Below are positions 1 to 14,052 of a stretch of 64,000 nt of DNA, piece by piece. Source of the stretch: Botryotinia globosa (lineage: Eukaryota > Ascomycota > Leotiomycetes > Helotiales > Sclerotiniaceae); NCBI GenBank assembly GCA_014898425.1, contig RCSZ01000007.1, positions 1,364,001-1,428,000 on the forward strand. The letters run 5' to 3'. Numbering within the stretch: position 1 is the stretch's first letter; the number at the start of each line of letters is the position of its first letter. The notes beneath the pieces are model-generated. The model made no database searches. It was not told the DNA's origin and worked only from the letters and a program-made list of their open reading frames with translations. The position numbers were made by a program, and so were the translations under genes.

Positions 1-3000
1 TCAAATAATCTTTTTATTTTTTTGAAGATTATAAATAAAGATTTCTTTCTTTGTATTTTTTTAACCAATTATTTCTTTTTTTTGGTTTTTTATTTGTAAG
101 ATTTCTAAATTGATTTAAAGAAAGTATTTTATTTATTTTATTTTTATATAAAATATTTATATAAAACAAAAAACAATTTTGTTAAAATTCAGTAAAGTTA
201 TTTTTTAATAAAAAATATAAATTTGTTTTGATATATTATTTTTTAGATATATTAGATTTTAGTTTTTTAGATTTGAGGTTTAGAAAAGTATAATTATCTT
301 TTATTCAATATATTAAATATTTGTTTGGTTTTTTTGATTATTATTTATTATTATAATATATTACAATTCATTTTTATATACAAATATAACTTTATTTATA
401 ATGAATTATAATATTCTAAATAATAAATCATTATATATATTTTTTATTATAAATAAACTAATAATATTTAATATTTCTTTAAAGGATATATATACATTTT
501 TACAAAAACCCTTAATATTAATTTCAAAAGAATTAATTTCAATAATAATAATCTGAATTAGATTGATTAATAAATTGAATTTTATAATTAGATTAATATT
601 GATTAAATTGATAATCAAACCAAAATCTGGAATTGTTTTAATAGAATCTTAATTATTAAGAAATGTCTTAATATAAGAAAGATTTTCCTTGTTATTTTTT
701 GTAGAAATATAAATAGAATTATAAATTATATTCGAATAAAAAGCTTTTATAACTCCAATTTGTTTTAAAGATTTAAATAAAGTGGGAAGTTTATTGATTA
801 AATTTATTATATAGTTGTTAAGGATTAATAATTTTATTAGATTATTTATTTTTATAATTTACTTTTTCTATATATTAGAATATTCTTTGATAATAAAATT
901 TATAATAATAAGGATTATAATTAATAAAATATTCCAATTGATTTTTATTATTATTTTATAATTATTGTTTATTATTTGGAGAATTATTTATTTCCTAGGT
1001 TTTTTGGTTGTATTCAGTACTTTTTCGATTATAACTTTTATTATAGAATTCTTGGAATTATAAATATGAATTTTTATTAATTTAATTTATATAAACTTTT
1101 AAAAGGATATCTTGATTATAGATTATTAATTGAGTTTAAGGATTTTATCTATAAATGAGAGTATAGGTTTTATAGAGATATTTAGATATAATTTGATTAT
1201 TTTATTCAAATTGTTATAAAATAGTTTTCTATATTTGTTTTATATTTTTTTTATATTTTTTTTATAATATTGATATACTTTTGAATAATATATATATTTT
1301 TTTTAATATAGTATCAATAAATTCTTCTTTAATATTAATAAAGTATAACATTTCCTTATTTTTAAAGGGTTTTAGTTAATTATTTTGAAAAGCTTGTAAT
1401 CTAATTATTTTTATTAAGTTAGGATTGGTTTTGTTATTATATATAATTAGAATAGAATTATCTAAACTATTTATTAGTCTTTATATTAATTGTTTTAGTT
1501 TATTATAATATATAAATCCTTTATTGAAATATTTTTTAAAAATTGAGTAATCTTTTTTTAGAATATAGTTTTTATTATTAGGCTATTCATTATTACAATT
1601 ATAATATATTTTCTTATAAATTATATATATAGTTTTTATTATTTTTAAATCAATAATAATAATAAATATTATAATTTATATAAATTTACAAATTAAAATC
1701 TAAAATATTTCTATTATTTTTGGATTGAAAAGAATCTAATAAATTTCAATTTTTTTTTAGACTTGAAATCTGATTATATTTATTTTTTTATAATAAATAT
1801 AAAATTTTTAAAATTTTTTATTATTTTTTTTATTTTATTATCTTTTTGAATTATTAGGATTTTCGTTTTATTTTGAGTTTTTATAAATGGAATAACAAAT
1901 TCTAATAATTTATTGAAATTAGAATTTTTATTATTGTTTATATTGAAAAGAATATATTGGGATTTATTTTTAATATATTAAATTATTTAATTGAATATTT
2001 TGTTTTAATTTATTATATTTGATTATTTTATATTATATTTGATTTGAATAATATATTTTTGAAAGATTTTAAAAGGTATATTTTTAAGGAATAATTTAAT
2101 AATTTTATTTTTTATTAAAACTTTATTTTTAATTAATTATTATATAATTTGATTATATTATTTAATAAAACAATTAAGATTGTTATATTCAATATCTTCT
2201 TTCTATTTATATTTTTTGATAAATTTTTGTAGATATTTATAAAAGTATATTTTCTAAAGGATATTGTTATTAAAATATTCTTTGAGAAAAATAGATTTGA
2301 AATATTTTTTTTAATTCTATTTTTTAGATTATTATTTCTTTATAGCTTTAATCTTTTTTTGAAATATATAATTCATTTGTAAAAAGATTTATATTTGGAA
2401 ATCTTTATTTGGAATATAATAGTTTTATTAAAGTTATTCTATACCTTCACATTATTTAATAATATTGAAACTCTTAAATTATAATATATCAATAGTTTTA
2501 GGAAATAATATTAAAGATATAAAAATTCTTGAAAAATATTTTAGGAAAACAATGAATTACTAAATACTAAGATTCCCTTTCAAAAATTTTAAATTGAAAT
2601 TCTTATTAGATTTTTTATCCTCATTTATCTTTTAATCAAATAAAAAAGGAATATTTGATTTAGAAATATTCTTTTCGAAATTGTTTATATTAAAAATATT
2701 AAAATTAATTAATAAGTTTAAAGATTTTGAATCTATAATTGAATAATTATTCTAGATTTTAGATTTATTATTGAAATTGAAGATTAATATAATATAGATT
2801 TTATTATTATATTAAATGATTTCGTTTTTATTGATAAATAATTATAATAATTGAATAATTATATAAAGATTTAAAAGATTTTTAATATAATATAAATAGA
2901 AATTCGATTATTATTCTATTTATTCTTTTTCTAATAACTTTATCAAATTTTAATAAAATTATCTTTTTTTCTCAAATTTATATAATTATAAATTTGTTTA

Positions 3001-3933
3001 CAAAAATTTAAAAATATAGATTAACAATTTGTTCTGAAAAATTCGAATCTTAGATTTCTTTTGAAAATATATTTGGAAATTTGTTTTTAAAGATAAAAAG
3101 ATTATTTTTATAAATAATTCTTTTAATTAAATTGAATAATATAATATTTTTGATTTTGATATGAATTGTTTTTAAGTTTTTTAAATTAATTAAATTTTAT
3201 TTAGATATAAATATAATCAAGATAATCTTAAAAATTCTAAATAAATTTAATATTTATTAAACTTTAAATGTAAGAATGAATATTGATTAATAAATCTTAG
3301 ATTTATTTTATAAAAGAAATCTTTTTTTTTCAAAATCAAATCTTTATTTAAATTTCTATAAATTCTATAGATAATAAAATTTCTATGATTTGTTTTTGTA
3401 ATCTTTTGAGAAAAGTAAGAATAATTTAATTAAGGGTAATTTTATCTTTAATTTAGATTTGTATAAAATTATAGATTGATTTTGAGAATAAAATGTTTGT
3501 TTTTTCCTCTTTTTTTATTATTATTGGATTATTATTACTTTGATTTCATTATAATATTAAATAGTTTTTCATTCCTTTGTTTTCTATTGATTTTTTCAAA
3601 TTAATAATTTTTTATTTTCTAAAGCAATTCAAAAATTTAGATTTATATACAGCTTTTTAATTTTTCAATATTCTTTTTTATATAAATCATTAATATAAAA
3701 GAATAAAAGGTAATAGGGTTATAAAGTAATCCTTTGTATATATTATAGAAAAGTCATTATAATATATCGCTTTAGATAGAGGAGAGGAGGGGAAGGCTCT
3801 ATATAGCGTTTTACAAGATATATTAGAAGTTTAATGGATAGAAACTAACTACTCTTTCTAAGCTACAAGGAAAAGGGCTATAAATACTAGCTACAGAAGT
3901 GGACCACGTGACCAGTACAAAGATTCGCTTACA
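1..3933 (-). mobile_element. Ty3/Gypsy unit 1, RIP-degraded, truncated by window edge
   Basis: This stretch aligns along its whole length with 9057-12989 at a constant offset of about 9,056 bp. The two copies differ mainly by C/T and G/A changes, as expected of RIP. It is the 5' part of a minus-strand Gypsy element: it ends on the right in an LTR (3694-3933), and the rest lies left of the window. No long reading frame survives; the only open stretches are about 60-90 codons and AT-driven. The Gypsy assignment comes from the complete unit 2 to the right, which carries the reverse transcriptase. Confidence 0.75.
3694..3933 (-). repeat. LTR shared between the two tandem Gypsy units
   Basis: About 240 bp, matching the LTR at 12750-12989 and the solo copy at 46475-46715 in inverse orientation. 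Read on the minus strand it starts TGTAAGCGAATC. It has retained a little GC, including CCACGTGACC near its outer end. It serves as the 5' LTR of unit 1 and the 3' LTR of unit 2, because sequence left of it is 5' internal sequence and sequence right of it is the 3' end of the other unit. Confidence 0.65.
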
Positions 3934-6900
3934 TTACTAGATTTTTAGGTTTTGTTTAAAGGCTTATTGTATTAAAGAATAATAATAATAATAAGTGAAT
4001 TCGAGTTTTATATTCTTATAATAATTATAATAATAATATATTTCTATAGATTCTTGAATCAAAGGAATATAGATTTTTTTAATAAAATGAAAATATTTAT
4101 TAAATTCTATAAACTTATATACTTTAAATTGATAAACTATAATTAGATTAATAATAAGGGTTTGAATAATTATAAAAACAATAATATTACATTTAATAAA
4201 TTTGAATTTTAATATATTAAGAAACTTCATCTTTCTTTTCTCATTAATTACTATATTTTCTTTAAATCAATAGAAGTATCTATCATTAATATAAATATTA
4301 TTAATTCAATCTTAATATTTGTATAGAAATCGAAAATGTTTTAATAAATCCTTTTGGTTTATATATATAACTTTGAGTCTAAGAATATTAATAAATTAAT
4401 ATAAATAATAGTTACAAAAATTATTAGATATTTTATTTATTAATATTACTATTATTTTTCAATCCATTTATTTTACAATATATTTTTCTTTCAATAAATG
4501 AAACTAATCCTTTGATTGTAGAATCCTTTTTCTATATTTGTATATTTTAAATTGATTAACATTATTATTATTATCTTCCTCATTTTTATTTTCTAATAGG
4601 ATATTTTGTTAAAATATAATTTTGTTTATTAAATATTTATTGAATAATTCAATATCTTTGTTTATTATTATTAAATTAAATCTTAATTATTTTTGGAAAT
4701 TTATAAAAATGTTTTTTGAGGGCAAAGGGAAAGGAATTTATAAAAATTTGATAATTGAATTTTTAATGGGAGGGATATCTTTGGAATAGTTTGTATTAGC
4801 TTTTTCAAGTATTCCAATTATATTGTATTAAAAACTAAGTTTTCTTTTTTACTTATCATTTCATTTAAAGGGTTTATTAAAAAGCTTTTTATTCAAAATT
4901 CTAAAAACAATTTTGAATTCGAAGGGTATTAAATATTAATTGATTCGAACCTTAGATTTCAGGTTTTTAGAGAGTTTATATATAAATTCCTTATTAATTA
5001 ATTCTAATATAGTTTTCGAAATAGTAATTCTAGTTAGTTTAAAGAGTTTATTATAAAATTTCGTATTATAAGATATAATCAAAATTATAATGAATATTAT
5101 ATCTTTTTGTAAGTGGTTTTAGTATATATAAATTTTGTTAATAATCTTTTATTATAATTCACAGGATTTGTTTACTCTAAAAAGAATAGTTTTATTATCG
5201 ATTTTCATTTGTTTTATTATTATATAAATTTTGATATAAAGATTATTCTATAGAATTAGAATTATAGCTATTTTTATCAATATATTTACTTTAGTTTTTT
5301 GTTTTTTTATTTATATATTAAATTCAATGAACTTTATATATTGTTGTTTTTCCAGAAGTTTTTATATAATTTCAAAAACTTTTAGTATATTAGAGAGCTG
5401 AGTATTACTAATTATTATTATTGTATTATAATGTATATATTGTAATTGAATATCTGAATATTATATAATATAATCTAGTTTATTATTAGGCTATTCAGAT
5501 ATTTTGAAGGGATTTTTTAAGAAAAATAACTTTACTAAAATTTAGTAAAATTATATAAATTATTTGAGGAAATATAAAAGGAAATTGTTTTGTATGTGAT
5601 AGCAAGGGATTGAAGTATTAGAGTGATTGGGAAAGAAGGTGATAAAAAAAATGAAAGGATTATAAATTAATAGAAATGTTGGGAAAAGAAAAGAAGGTAT
5701 CTTTATCTTATAAACAATTTTCTTTATTTTATAATATTAAAAAAAGAGATATTATAGGAAATGACTTTTGAAAGAAGAAGAAAAAGAAAGAAATTTTTTT
5801 TTTAAATAAAAACAAATAAAAATACTTTTTTTTATTAAAGGAATTTTGTAGATAATTATTTTTCTTATTATACAAGGAAAAACGCTATTCTTATTGTTGG
5901 ATTGATAATTGAGATTTCTATAAATATATAATCAGTATTTTTTAAAATTATATTCGAAAATCCTAATATATTATTTGTTTGTATATAATCAATTATTACT
6001 TTCAAACTATTAAAGTATTAATTTATATAATTAAATCTCTTTAATTTTAATAATACTTTCAATAAATTCTTATAATTTGATTAATTATTATTTCTCTTAA
6101 TATTATCATTTGAAATTGACAAATATTTCCCTTTTCTTTTTATAAATTTCTTAAAACAAAATCCTAAATAAATTCTATTAATTGAGATTTTTTTTTTTTT
6201 TAAGGTGTAAATACTTTTATTAGAATTTATAGTTATTATTTAGTATAATCCAAATTATTGATATATAAACTTTCTTTTGTATAATATATCAATTTTTGAT
6301 TATAGATTATATTGAAATATGATATTTTTTAGATTGATATTTTTGTTTATTATATTATTATCTCTATCAAAATGCTTTTCTTTATTCAAATAGTAATGTT
6401 TTTTATAAAGTATAGTTTCTTTTATATTAATATTATATATTTCTAATTATCAAAAATATAATATTAATAGGTTTATTTAGATTATTATTAATTTTTAATC
6501 AAGGATTCTTTAGATATAGAATTTTATTTTAATAAATAGTATTGAATAATAATAATAGATTATATAAAATGAGATAAAATTAATTAATTGATATATTATA
6601 ATCTTATTAATAAATAATATTATATTAAAATATTTCAGCCATTTTTTTTCCTATTTATTATTTTGAATAATCTATTAATAATAGATTTATAATCTTATTC
6701 AATTTAATTATTTGCTTTAGAATTATATATAGAAATTTGTATTTAGTGAATATTATATTTCTTTAAGAAATATACTATATATATTTTATTCTTTAGATTA
6801 TTATTTATCAAAATCTTATCAAAAATGAAATGATAATAAATAATAGATTATATAAAAACAATTATTATTTATAAAATTATATTCTAAAGTATTTTCCTTT

Positions 6901-8349
6901 TTATTTATTCTAATAGATTATTTTTAAGAAGTATTAGATACTTATAATTATTATCTAGGGGTATATATATAATATCTAATCTATATTTTTGTTAATATAT
7001 ATTTATTTATATCGAATGTAAAAATTCTTTTTAAAGATTTGATTGTTATAATTGATAATTTGAACAAAAATTAATAAATTTCTTAATAATATTATATATC
7101 CCTATTCAATAATATAATTACAATATCTTATTGAAAATACTTTTCATTTTTTTATAATTGTAGATTTTATATAGATTATTAATAAAAGCAATTTGTTTCA
7201 TTTTATTATCGATTATTTTTCTAAAAGGTAAATATTTTATATTAATCTTGAAAAAACAATTATTACAAATATAGAATCCAAGAGCTTTTTTCTTGAAGTT
7301 TTTGAAAACCTTTTTTATTATATCCTTAGGTTTTTATAATAAAATTAAATATCTAGTTATTTCTTTAATTTCTTTATTATATATTAAATCTAATATATAA
7401 TTTTAATCAAATTTAGCAAAATTATATAAAACGAGGATATTTTGAATATTATTGATTTTATTAATAATCTATTTATTAATATTATCTTTTTAAGTTTTTT
7501 TTTGTTGAAATTTAATAAAAATATTTGATTTATAAAAAAATTTATTTGTTGTAATATATATTGTTTTTTTTATATATCAAATTTCGAAATCAAAAAGTTT
7601 AATTTATATAATTCACTTTATTATTAGGGTTTTTAAGAGATTTGTTATTACTTTATTTAATTAAATAACAAGAATCTTAATATCAATCTCAAAAATAAAA
7701 TATATTCTATACAAATTGTATTAATATTTTCAAAGAGTTTTGAGTATTTCTTTATATTCTCTTTTTATAGGATTATAATTCTTTTTTATATTATTTTATA
7801 ATTTATTTTCAAATCTAATTATTATATATTTATTATTAAATTCTTGATTTAATATTATACTCTAATTATTAAAATTAGTATTTATATTTAAAATAATTAT
7901 TTTAATTATTAGAATGTTTTTATAATTTAATAATATTAAAACAAAAGGTTTTATTAATTCAATTTTTAATAAATCTATAGTATTTTTTTATTTTCTTGTT
8001 TATATGAATTCTTAGTCTTTTTTCAATAGATAATATAATAATTCGGTTTTTTGAGCAAATTATTCGATTTAGATATAATAGTATATATATATATCTAAAA
8101 ACATATAAATCTTTATAATATTTTTAGATTCAAATTAGTTTATAATCCGAGTGATTTTTAATTGTTATAAAATTTATCTTTTAAATCTTATAATATATTC
8201 TATAATTTCTATATTATTGAAATATTATTTGGATTTCGTTTTAATTGAATATTTTGTTTTTTCTATAGATTCCAAGGTTTTATTGATTTCTTAAATATAT
8301 ATAAAAATAAATTTCTATATTTCAAATATAATTTTCTTATTATTAAAAT

Positions 8350-8653
8350 CAGTTTCAAATCTTTTTATTTTTATATCGTTTAAAAATAGTATAATCATTT
8401 TAGAAATTAAATCGCTTAGAATTTTTATAATAATTCTATAAAATTGAATAATAGAATTAATAATATTTTATAATAATATTATATAATATAATAATTTAAA
8501 TAATATTTGAAAGATAGTTATATTATAATTCTCTATAATTAATAAAATCTGATTATAATTTGAAAAGAAATCGATTAAAAAAGCAATTCGATATTTTATA
8601 AAGTTTTCTGTAAAAATATTGATATCTAAAAATAGATTTATATTTTTAATCAA
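8350..8653 (-). pseudogene. Ty3/Gypsy reverse transcriptase remnant
   Basis: The minus-strand translation contains FLIDFFSNYNQILL, an ENYNITIFQ segment, then after one stop NSIIQF.RIIIKILSDLISK and ILFLNDIKIKR. These line up in order with the fungal Gypsy RT pattern (D-FSG-x-Q-I-x-L, ES-x-D-x-T-x-F, a TNS..QF segment, and the catalytic FLDD box). Gly and Trp codons have become Asn, Ser or stop codons, as RIP predicts, and the second catalytic region reads FLND rather than FLDD. The segment is broken by at least one stop and is non-functional. Confidence 0.75.
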
Positions 8654-11600
8654 ATATTTATTAAATTTAATAATTATATTTATAAGTTTATAAATATTAG
8701 AAATCTTTTTTTTTATTAAGAATTACAGATTTCTATAAAGTCTATTTGTATATTCAAAAACTTTTTGATTTATTCTTTTTTAAAGTATTTTAGATATAAT
8801 TTTAATCAAAACTTTTAAAATAAGAAATCTAAGTATTTACTAAGTTTTATATAAAATAATTTGTATTTTCTATAAAAAGATTTTTTTTTTATATATATTT
8901 AATATATATCTAATCAAAGATAAATGTTTTTTTTTCGATTTAATAAATAGGTAAATAACAATTTTTATTTATAAATAAAAAGTATTTTTTTAAAATCTAT
9001 TTTTTTATATTTATTTATAATTAAATAATAATCTTTAGATTCTTTATTGAATTGTAGAATTAGATAATCTTTTTATTTTTTTGAAAATTGCAAATAAGAG
9101 TTTTTTTTCTTATACTTTTTTAATCAATTATTTTTTTTTCTTAATTCTTTGTTTGTAAGATTTTTAGATTAATTTGAAGAAAATATTTTCTTTGCTTTGT
9201 TTTTATATAAAATATTTATATAAAATAAAAGATAATTTTATTAAAATTCAGTAAAATTATTTTCTAATAAAAAATATAAATTTATTCTGATATATTATCT
9301 TTTAAATATATCAAACTTTAATTTTTTAGATTTGAGGTTTGGAAAGGTATAATTATTTTTTATTCAATATATTAAATGTTTGCTTGGTTTTTTCGATTGT
9401 TATTTATTATTGTAATATATTATAATCTATTTTTATATACAAATATAACTTCATTTATAATAAATTATAATATTCCAAATAACAAATCATTATATATATT
9501 TTTTATTATAAATAAATTAATAATATTTAATATTTCTTTAAGGGATATATATATATTCTTACAAAAATCTCTAATATTGATTTCGAAAGGATTGATTTCA
9601 ATAATAATAATTTAAATCGAATTAATTAGTAAATTGAATTTTATAATCAAATCAACATTAATTAAATTGATAATTAAATTGAAATTTGGAATTGTTTTAA
9701 TAAAATCTTGATTATTAAGAAATACTTTGATATAAGAAAAATCTTCCCTATTATCTTCTATAGGAATATAAATAGAATTATAAATTATATCCAAATAAAA
9801 AAATTTTATAATTTCAATTTGTTTTAAAGATTTAAATAAAATAAAAAGTTTATTAATCAAATTCATCATATAATTATTAAAAGTTAATAATTTTATTAAA
9901 TCATTTATTTTTATAATTCATTTTTTTTATATATTAAAGTATTTTTTGATAATGAAATTTATAATAATAGAAATTATAATCGATAGAATATTCTAATCAA
10001 TTTCTTTTATTATTCTATAATTATTGTTTATTACTTAGAGAATTATTTATCTTCTAAATTTCTTAATTTTATTTAATACTTTTTCGATTACAATTTTTAT
10101 TATAGGATTCTCAGAATTATAAATGTGGATTTCCATTGATTTAGTTTATACAAACTCTTGAAAGAATATCTTAATTATAGATTATCAATTGAATTTAAGG
10201 ATTTTGTTTACAAATGAAAATATAGATTTTGTAAAGATATTTGAATATAATTTGATTATTTTATTCAAATTATTATAAAATGATTTTTCATATTTCCTTT
10301 GCACTTTTTCTATAATATTGATATACTTTTAAATAATATATATTTTCCCTTTTGATATAATATTAATAGATTTTTTTTTAATCTCAACAAAATATAACAT
10401 TTCCTTATTCTTAAAAAGTTTCAATCAATCATTTTAAAAAATTTGTAATCTAATTACTTTTATTAAGTTAAAACTAATTCTATTATTATATATAATTAGA
10501 ATAGGATTATTTAAATCATTTATTCGCTCCTATATTAACTATTCTAATCTATTGTAATATACAAATCCTTTATTAAAATATTTTTTGAAAATCAAACAAT
10601 CTTTTTTTAAAATATAATTTTTATTACTAAATCATTCGTTATTATAATTGTAATATATTTTTTTATAAATTGTATATATAGTTTTCATTTTTTCTAAATC
10701 AATAATAATATTAATAATAGTAAATATTATAATCTATATAGATTTACAAATTGAGATTTAAAGTATTTTTATTGTTTTTGAATTGAAAAGAATCTAATAA
10801 ATTTCAATTTTTCCTTTAGACTTGAGATCTAATTGTATTTGTTTTTTTATAATAAATATAAAATTCTTGAAAACTTTTGTTATTTTCTTTATTTTATTAT
10901 CTTTCTGAATTATTAGAACTTTTGTTTTATCCCGAGTTTTTATAAATAGAATAACAAATTTCAATAATTTATTGAAATTAAAATCCTTATTATTATTTGT
11001 ATTAAAAAGGATATATTAGAATTCGTTTTTAATATATTAGATTATTTAATTGAATACTTTATTCTAATCTATTATCCTTGATTATTTTATATTATATTTG
11101 ATTTGAATAATATATTTTCGAAAGACTTTAAAAAGTATATTTTTAAGGAATAGTTTAATAACTTTACTTTTTATTAAAACTTTATCTTTAATTAATTGTT
11201 ATATAATTTGATTATATTATTTAATAAAATAATCAAGATTATTGTATCCAATATCTCCTTTCTATTTATATTTTTTAATAAATTTTCATAAATATTTATA
11301 AAAATATATTTTCTAAAGAATATTGTTATTAAAATATTCCTTAAAAAAACAGATTTGAAATATTTTTTCTAATTTTATTCTTTAAATTATTATTTCTTTA
11401 TAACTTTAATCTTTTTTCAAAATATATAATCCATTTATAAAGAGATTTATATTCGGAAATCTTTATTTGAAATACAATAATTTCATTAAAATTGTTTTAT
11501 ATCTTTATATTACTTAATAGCATTAGAACTTTTGAATTATAATATATTAATAATTTCAGAAGATAATATTGAAGATATAAGAATTCTTGAAAAGTATTTT

Positions 11601-12749
11601 AGGAAAGTAGTGAATTGCTAGATATTGAAATTTTTTTCCAAAAATTTTGAATTAAAGTTTTTATTAGGTTTTTTATTCTTATTTGTTTTTCGATTAAATA
11701 AAAAAAAATATTTGATTCGAAAATATCCTTTTCGAGATTGTTTGTATTAGAAATATCAAAACTAATTAATAAGCTTGAAGATTTTGAATCTATAATTGAA
11801 TAATTATTCTGGATTTTGAATTTATTATTGAAATTGGAAGCTGATATAATATAGATTTTGTTATTATATTAAATGATTTTGTATTTGCTAATAAATGATT
11901 GTAATAATTGAATAATTATATAAAGATTTAAAGGGGTTTTAATGTAATATAAATAAAGATTTAATTATTATTTTATTTATTCTTTTTCTAATAATTTTAT
12001 TAAATTTTAATAAAACTATTTTTTCTTTTCAAACTCATATAATTACAAGCTTATTTACAAAAATTCAAAAATATAGATTAACAATTTATTCTAGAAAATT
12101 CGAATCTCGGATTTCTTTTGGAAATATATTTAGAAATTTATTTTTAAAAATAAAGAGATTATTTTTATAAATAATCCTTTCAATTAGATTGAATAATATA
12201 ATATTTTTGATCTCGATATAGATTGTTTTTGAGTTTTTTAGATTAATCAAATCTCATCTAGATATAAATGTAATCAAAATAATCTTGAAAATTCTAAATA
12301 AATTTAATGTTTATTAAACCTTGAATATAAGAATAAATATCTTCCAATAAATCTTAAATCTATTTTATAAAAGAAAACTTTTTCTTTTAAAATCAAATCT
12401 TTATTTAGATTTCTATAAATTCTATAAATAATAAAATTCCTATAATTTGTTTTATAACTTTTCAAAAAAAATAAAATTAATTCAATCAAAAACAATTTTA
12501 TCTTCAATTTAGGTTTGTATAAAACTATAGATTGATTTTGAAAATAAAGTATTTGTTTTTTCCTTCTTTTCTTTTATCATCAAATTATTATTATTTTGAT
12601 TTTATTATAATATTAAATAATTCTTCATTTTTTTATTTCCTATCAATCTTTTCAAATTAATAACTTTTTGCTTTTTAAAGTAATTCAAAAGTTCAGGTTT
12701 ACATACAGCTTTCTAACCTTTCAATATTCTTTCTTATATAAATCACTAA

Positions 12750-12989
12750 TATAAAAGAATAAAAGATAATAAAATTATAGAATAATCCTTCACATATATC
12801 ACAAGAAAATTATTATAATATATTACCTTAAATAAAAAAGAGAAAAGGAAAACTCTACATAACGCTTTATAAAATATACTAAAAGTTTAATAAATAAAAA
12901 CTAACTGCTCTTTCTAAATTACAAGGAAAAGAGCTATAAATACTAGCTACAGAAGTGGACCACGTGACCAGCACAAAGATTCGCTTACA
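12750..12989 (-). repeat. 5' LTR of Gypsy unit 2
   Basis: 240 bp, matching 3694-3933. On the minus strand it begins TGTAAGCGAATC. It carries the same conserved block (a TATAAATACTAGCTACAG-like stretch plus CCACGTGACC) as the other two copies. On the minus strand the inner edge is followed by TTAGTGATTTATA, a possible decayed primer-binding site (tentative). Confidence 0.65.
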
Positions 12990-13377
12990 ATACTAAACAA
13001 TCTTTAACTTTGTAATTCAAAACATCGAAATAAATAGTTTTATAATCGAATCGATATATAATATAAAAATTAAATTCTAATAAAAATTCAATTTATTTAA
13101 TTTATTATTGATTTAATATCTTTATTAATATAAAGTATTCGAGATTCTTATAATTAATAATAATTTCAAATAATTTCTAAATATTATATAACTTCGATCT
13201 CTATTCCTTTAATGATTTTATAATTGCTAGAAATTATTTATTATAAATCTTATAATTATATTTAATAGTATTATATTTCGATAAAAAATATACTATTGAA
13301 TATAAATATTCCTTATTATTATATTACAAAAAATTACTATTTATAATTCAATTGAAAATATTAATTTTGATAATTAT
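12990..13377. other. AT-rich degenerate DNA, nothing recognised
   Basis: About 390 bp between the Gypsy LTR and the GC-headed repeat. It has no open frame and no similarity that I can see to other parts of the window. Confidence 0.5.
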
Positions 13378-14052
13378 ACCAGGGGCCTGCGAGCCCCCGG
13401 ACCCCTTGCTTTTTGAGAAAGTATTATATAATTATATTTATAATTATAAAAATCTAAAAAAGAAATTTTATTGAAAGCTTGCAGGCGAAGTCGGTTTACC
13501 TTTTTTTATTCAGATTTTCTAATTTTATTCAGATTTTTCAATTTTATTCAGATTTTTTAATTTTATTTAGATTTTAGTGGATCACTTTACATCAGATTAT
13601 TAATTATATTACTAAACTATGAAAGCTATAATATTAAAATAATTTTTATTAATATTAGATTAGTTATATTCAATATAAACCTCTTTTAATTGATTATATA
13701 AACTCTAGTTATATTTATACTATTTCAACTTCAATCTTTTATAAAAACCTTAGTTTTGAAGCTAGCAATATAAATAAAATATTATTTGAAAGCTTTTAAT
13801 CTCTTATATATAATTACCACTTTTTTCTTTTTTATTTAATTCATATTAACTTAAATAAATTGATTCAAAAGATTCTATTATTAATTCAGTCATAATGCTA
13901 CAATGCTAAGAACGTTATAAAAGACTTATAACCAATCAGATAGCCAGGATTGCGACTCATTTTAAGCCGATAATTTTCGAATCGAATTTTTCATATATAT
14001 ATAAATCTTTGGCTTTTACAAGCGGTAAGAATATTAAGGAGGTAAACCTCCA
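13378..14052. repeat. GC-headed dispersed repeat, copy 1
   Basis: A 675-bp unit, homologous to 34676-35815. It opens with a strikingly GC-rich head (ACCAGGGGCCTGCGAGCCCC, then CGGACCCC) that can fold as GGGGC/GCCCC around a short loop. An AT-rich body follows, and it closes with the palindrome GGAGGTAAACCTCC. An internal GGTTTACCT after position 13490 is the inverse of the closing GGTAAACC. Possible 8-bp flanking duplication: ATAATTAT on the left, ATAATCAT on the right, differing by one transition. No coding potential seen; class unknown. Confidence 0.6.

Larger units (their letters stand above)
3694..12989 (-). mobile_element. Ty3/Gypsy retrotransposon, full-length but RIP-dead (unit 2)
   Basis: About 9.3 kb between two 240-bp LTRs, read on the minus strand from 12989 to 3694. 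The reverse-transcriptase region (8350-8653) fixes both class and strand. Sequence right of the RT (9-12.7 kb) should hold gag and protease, and sequence left of it (4-8 kb) RNase H and integrase, but RIP has filled both with stops and I could not recognise motifs there. The right flank (from 12990) is unrelated AT-rich sequence. No TSD can be read because the left end runs directly into unit 1. It is inactive by any reading. Confidence 0.75.

Noticed and set aside
13378..14052. Helitron
   Set aside because: The hairpin near one end is suggestive, but there is no 5' TC / 3' CTRR pair and a possible target duplication exists, which Helitrons do not make.
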